NCBI GenBank assembly: GCA_035532075.1
Contig: DATKRV010000064.1
Location: 1-17,304 of the forward strand
Source: CAIVND01 sp035532075
Lineage (GTDB): Bacteria > Actinomycetota > Acidimicrobiia > Acidimicrobiales > Bog-793
Reading direction: 5' to 3'
DNA length: 17,304 bases
The stretch's first letter is position 1. The number at the start of each line of letters is the position of its first letter. Of this stretch, positions 15,525-17,304 are shown in pieces. The notes beneath the pieces were generated by a model. The model ran no database searches, was not told the DNA's origin, and saw only the letters and a program-made list of their open reading frames with translations. A program made the translations under genes and the position numbers.

Positions 15525-16532
15525 TCAGGAGGGTACAACGGTGAGCGCAGTCACCCAACCTGGGAGTCCCTCGCCAAAGAGTGAGCAACTTAATCCGCCG
15601 TCGCGGGTGATCCAGATCTCCCCATCCGTTGTTCCGACGAGGTAGACATCAGGATCGGCGGGATCGATCGCCGCAGCTCTTGGTCCTCCATGGAGGGAAT
15701 TTGGGAGGCCCGAAAGGGTCCGGTTCCAGGTCCTCCCAGCGTCGCTGCTCGCGTAGATTCTCGTATCGGCACCCTTTTCAGTTCGCCAATCTCTCGGCAT
15801 GTTCAGCGCACCTGCCCCATAGACCCGCTCTGTGGCGAAGGGATGAATGTTCAACTCGGTGACGTAGTTCGTGTCGAACTGCTCGCACTTGGTGAAGGTG
15901 TCGCCCGCGTCATTGCTCAGGAAGACTCCTTGAAAGCTTGCAGCGAGCACCCGTTTTGGGTCGTCGGGCGCAACCGAGACAACGTGGCAGTCGTGACCGA
16001 CTGCCTCGCGGAGGTTCTCCCAACTCTTGCCACCATCAAGACTCCGGATGAGCCAACCTTCCTCGATGGCTCCGTAGATGACGTCGGGATTATAAGGAGC
16101 AAGGGAGATAGTTCGAACACGGGCGAAGAAGGGCGCAATGTGCAACAACCAGTCACCGCGTCCTGGGGCGTTGCGGAGTGCCTCGATCTCCTCAAAATGC
16201 TCTGCTCCGTCGCGAGACCGAAAGATGGCCACAGGACCGGTCCCCGCGTAAATCTCACCAGTCATCTGATGTTGCTCGATCCACCAGACCTCTTTATAGA
16301 TCAATCCGTTGTTTTTCTCCGTCCATGTACGACCCCGGTCATCACTTCGCCAGACTCCTGAACGAGTTGTCGAGACGTACAGACGATCTGGGTTAGCGAA
16401 GTCGATAACTACGGATGCGCGTACCGCGCCGTCTTGGGGACCAGTGAATCCAATGGGTCTTGGTGTAAACGCATCACCGTTAAAAGGGGTCTCGAATAGC
16501 CCGGCCGTAGTGCCAATTATTAGTGTGGCCAT
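15525..16532 (-). CDS. Asp-box (BNR/sialidase-like) beta-propeller protein
   Basis: A 335-residue protein with six Asp-box turns (S-x-D-x-G-x-x-W/F type) at about residues 63-70, 106-113, 164-171, 206-213, 262-269 and 308-314, each preceding a hydrophobic 'V/IYVGT' strand, so it folds as a six-bladed propeller. No signal peptide or membrane segment is seen. Sialidase catalytic residues (the arginine triad and the nucleophilic Tyr/Glu pair) are not identifiable, so a glycosidase is not claimed. Related repeat proteins are usually annotated as exo-alpha-sialidase-like or VPS10-like, and their role is mostly unknown. ATG 16532 is preceded by GGGGG about ten bases upstream. It shares its strand with the decarboxylase remnant upstream and the reductase pseudogene downstream, which suggests a former operon. 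Confidence 0.75.
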   Translation of the reverse strand: MATLIIGTTAGLFETPFNGDAFTPRPIGFTGPQDGAVRASVVIDFANPDRLYVSTTRSGVWRSDDRGRTWTEKNNGLIYKEVWWIEQHQMTGEIYAGTGPVAIFRSRDGAEHFEEIEALRNAPGRGDWLLHIAPFFARVRTISLAPYNPDVIYGAIEEGWLIRSLDGGKSWENLREAVGHDCHVVSVAPDDPKRVLAASFQGVFLSNDAGDTFTKCEQFDTNYVTELNIHPFATERVYGAGALNMPRDWRTEKGADTRIYASSDAGRTWNRTLSGLPNSLHGGPRAAAIDPADPDVYLVGTTDGEIWITRDGGLSCSLFGEGLPGWVTALTVVPS

Positions 16533-16757
16533 ATACGTTAAACCCCCATTGATTACATATAGAAAGGACCCTCGCTATTAGAGGTGTCGTTCCGAAAATG
16601 CTCCTTTTTCAAATGAAAGCGTAGGCTCTATCGTTGTGGCCTACAAGGGAATAAGTAGGGCCGATCGTGCAATGTTGCAGTAGGGAATGTTGGAAACGAG
16701 GTTGTCGGGCTGCCTACCTCAACTCGTACACCGCCCAGTGGACGTGAACCATCTCAT

Positions 16758-17207
16758 TTATCTCCAATTTGTGAAGGAGAACACTTCATCCGGCGGAAGT
16801 ACATGACTTGTGTAGCCTTGTTCGTAGCAGTATTGGCTAAAGGTTCTGAGTACAAGTTGTTCACTATCGATGCCGTAACCAAAGAGATCATTTGAAAGAA
16901 GCTCTTGAGTCTCGGGCTCAAGGTATCCGGTTTCAACAAAGGGATCGAGTGCCTTGGTAGATATCTTGGCGATATTGCGCGACTCTGTGAATGCATTGAA
17001 AATGCTCATAGGCACCCAGGGATAGCTCTCGACAACTTCACGTTTGACAACTACACAGTGGTTCGTCGGGTAAAGTCCCGTTTTTCGGTAGTAGCGAATG
17101 CCCTCTGCCCTCGGATCTGGAAAGAGTCTTCTGATACCAGATCCCTCCGCAAGGAGTTCAGGCGCTAGCCCTGATCTTTCACGAGAATGTCTGAGCGGGA
17201 CCTCCGC
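16758..17207 (-). pseudogene. 4,5-dihydroxyphthalate decarboxylase-like gene, 3' half only
   Basis: The frame is open from 17207 (just inside a TGA at 17208-17210) to the stop at 16758 but has no start until an internal ATG at 17015. The translation contains APELLAEGSGIRRLFPD, then IRYYRKTGLYPTNHCVVVKR and EVVESYPWVPMSIFNAF. It matches the second half of Pht5-family proteins and the same blocks (RYYRETGIFP, VTLKREFVERYP) of the gene at 12359. The last 85 residues end in VLPPDEVFSFTNWR. The N-terminal half, about 150-170 residues, is missing, so this is a truncated gene, probably cut by whatever lies at 17208-17304. Confidence 0.75.
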
Positions 17208-17304
17208 TCATTGTCCGACCCGTCGTGGTCGGTGATCCGTTGATTTTCATTTCGCACCGGTCGTCTCGAGCTTCAGTTCGCGTGATGGGTCGTTTCTGAC
17301 CCAG
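17208..17304. other. foreign-looking segment at the truncation point
   Basis: Homology to the decarboxylase stops before here and stop codons appear in its frame. A short minus-strand frame starting MKINGSPTTTGRT and a near-terminal hairpin, GGGTC (17287-17291) with GACCC (17298-17302) around six bases, are seen. This may be the edge of an insertion sequence continuing to the right, but the family cannot be named from 97 bases. Confidence 0.3.

Overview
The window looks like an accessory, mobile-element-scarred stretch of a moderately GC-rich bacterial chromosome. Several features fit an actinobacterium: GC-rich third codon positions, purine-rich Shine-Dalgarno sites (AAGGAGAAC), and a multi-PAS GGDEF/EAL protein. 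An acidimicrobial-type host is possible, but that is a guess because no taxonomic marker gene is present.

Layout. Bases 1-125 are one end of an IS21-type insertion sequence, with three spaced copies of a 17-base repeat; it has cut into a short coding remnant (126-242). A minus-strand gene (463-2109) encodes a secreted or membrane-anchored beta-propeller protein. About 1.2 kb without a convincing gene follows (2110-3340). Bases 3343-3740 are the 3' remnant of a group II intron: a frameshifted maturase C-terminus followed by domain V- and domain VI-like hairpins. A very large c-di-GMP protein (3857-8278, 1473 aa) has the order N-domain, PAS x4, GGDEF, EAL, about five membrane helices, and a second GGDEF.

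From 8421 to the end lies a catabolic region. A single-domain cupin gene (minus, 8421-8867) has a readable promoter and nested inverted repeats. It is separated by a 1.27 kb AT-richer gap from a plus-strand cluster: bicupin ring-cleavage dioxygenase (10143-11255), DHDPS-superfamily hydratase-aldolase-like enzyme (11336-12259), 4,5-dihydroxyphthalate decarboxylase-like protein (12359-13306) and isochorismatase-fold cysteine hydrolase (13404-13958). Converging on it from the right are an aldo/keto reductase pseudogene with two single-base losses (14416-15388), a six-Asp-box propeller protein (15525-16532) and the 3' half of a second dihydroxyphthalate decarboxylase-like gene (16758-17207). The latter is cut off near a foreign-looking segment at the window end.

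How the genes may work together. A gentisate/1-hydroxy-2-naphthoate-type dioxygenase, a pyruvate-type aldolase lacking the DapA substrate arginine, and a dihydroxyphthalate decarboxylase homologue match the logic of PhdI -> PhdJ -> phthalate-branch decarboxylation in phenanthrene catabolism. The cysteine hydrolase points instead, or additionally, to an amide or carbamate intermediate, as in nitrogen-containing aromatic degradation. No ring-hydroxylating oxygenase, transporter or regulator is visible here, so the substrate is unknown. The cluster is the best candidate for an undescribed pathway in this window; the decaying genes on its right suggest an ongoing loss of part of it.
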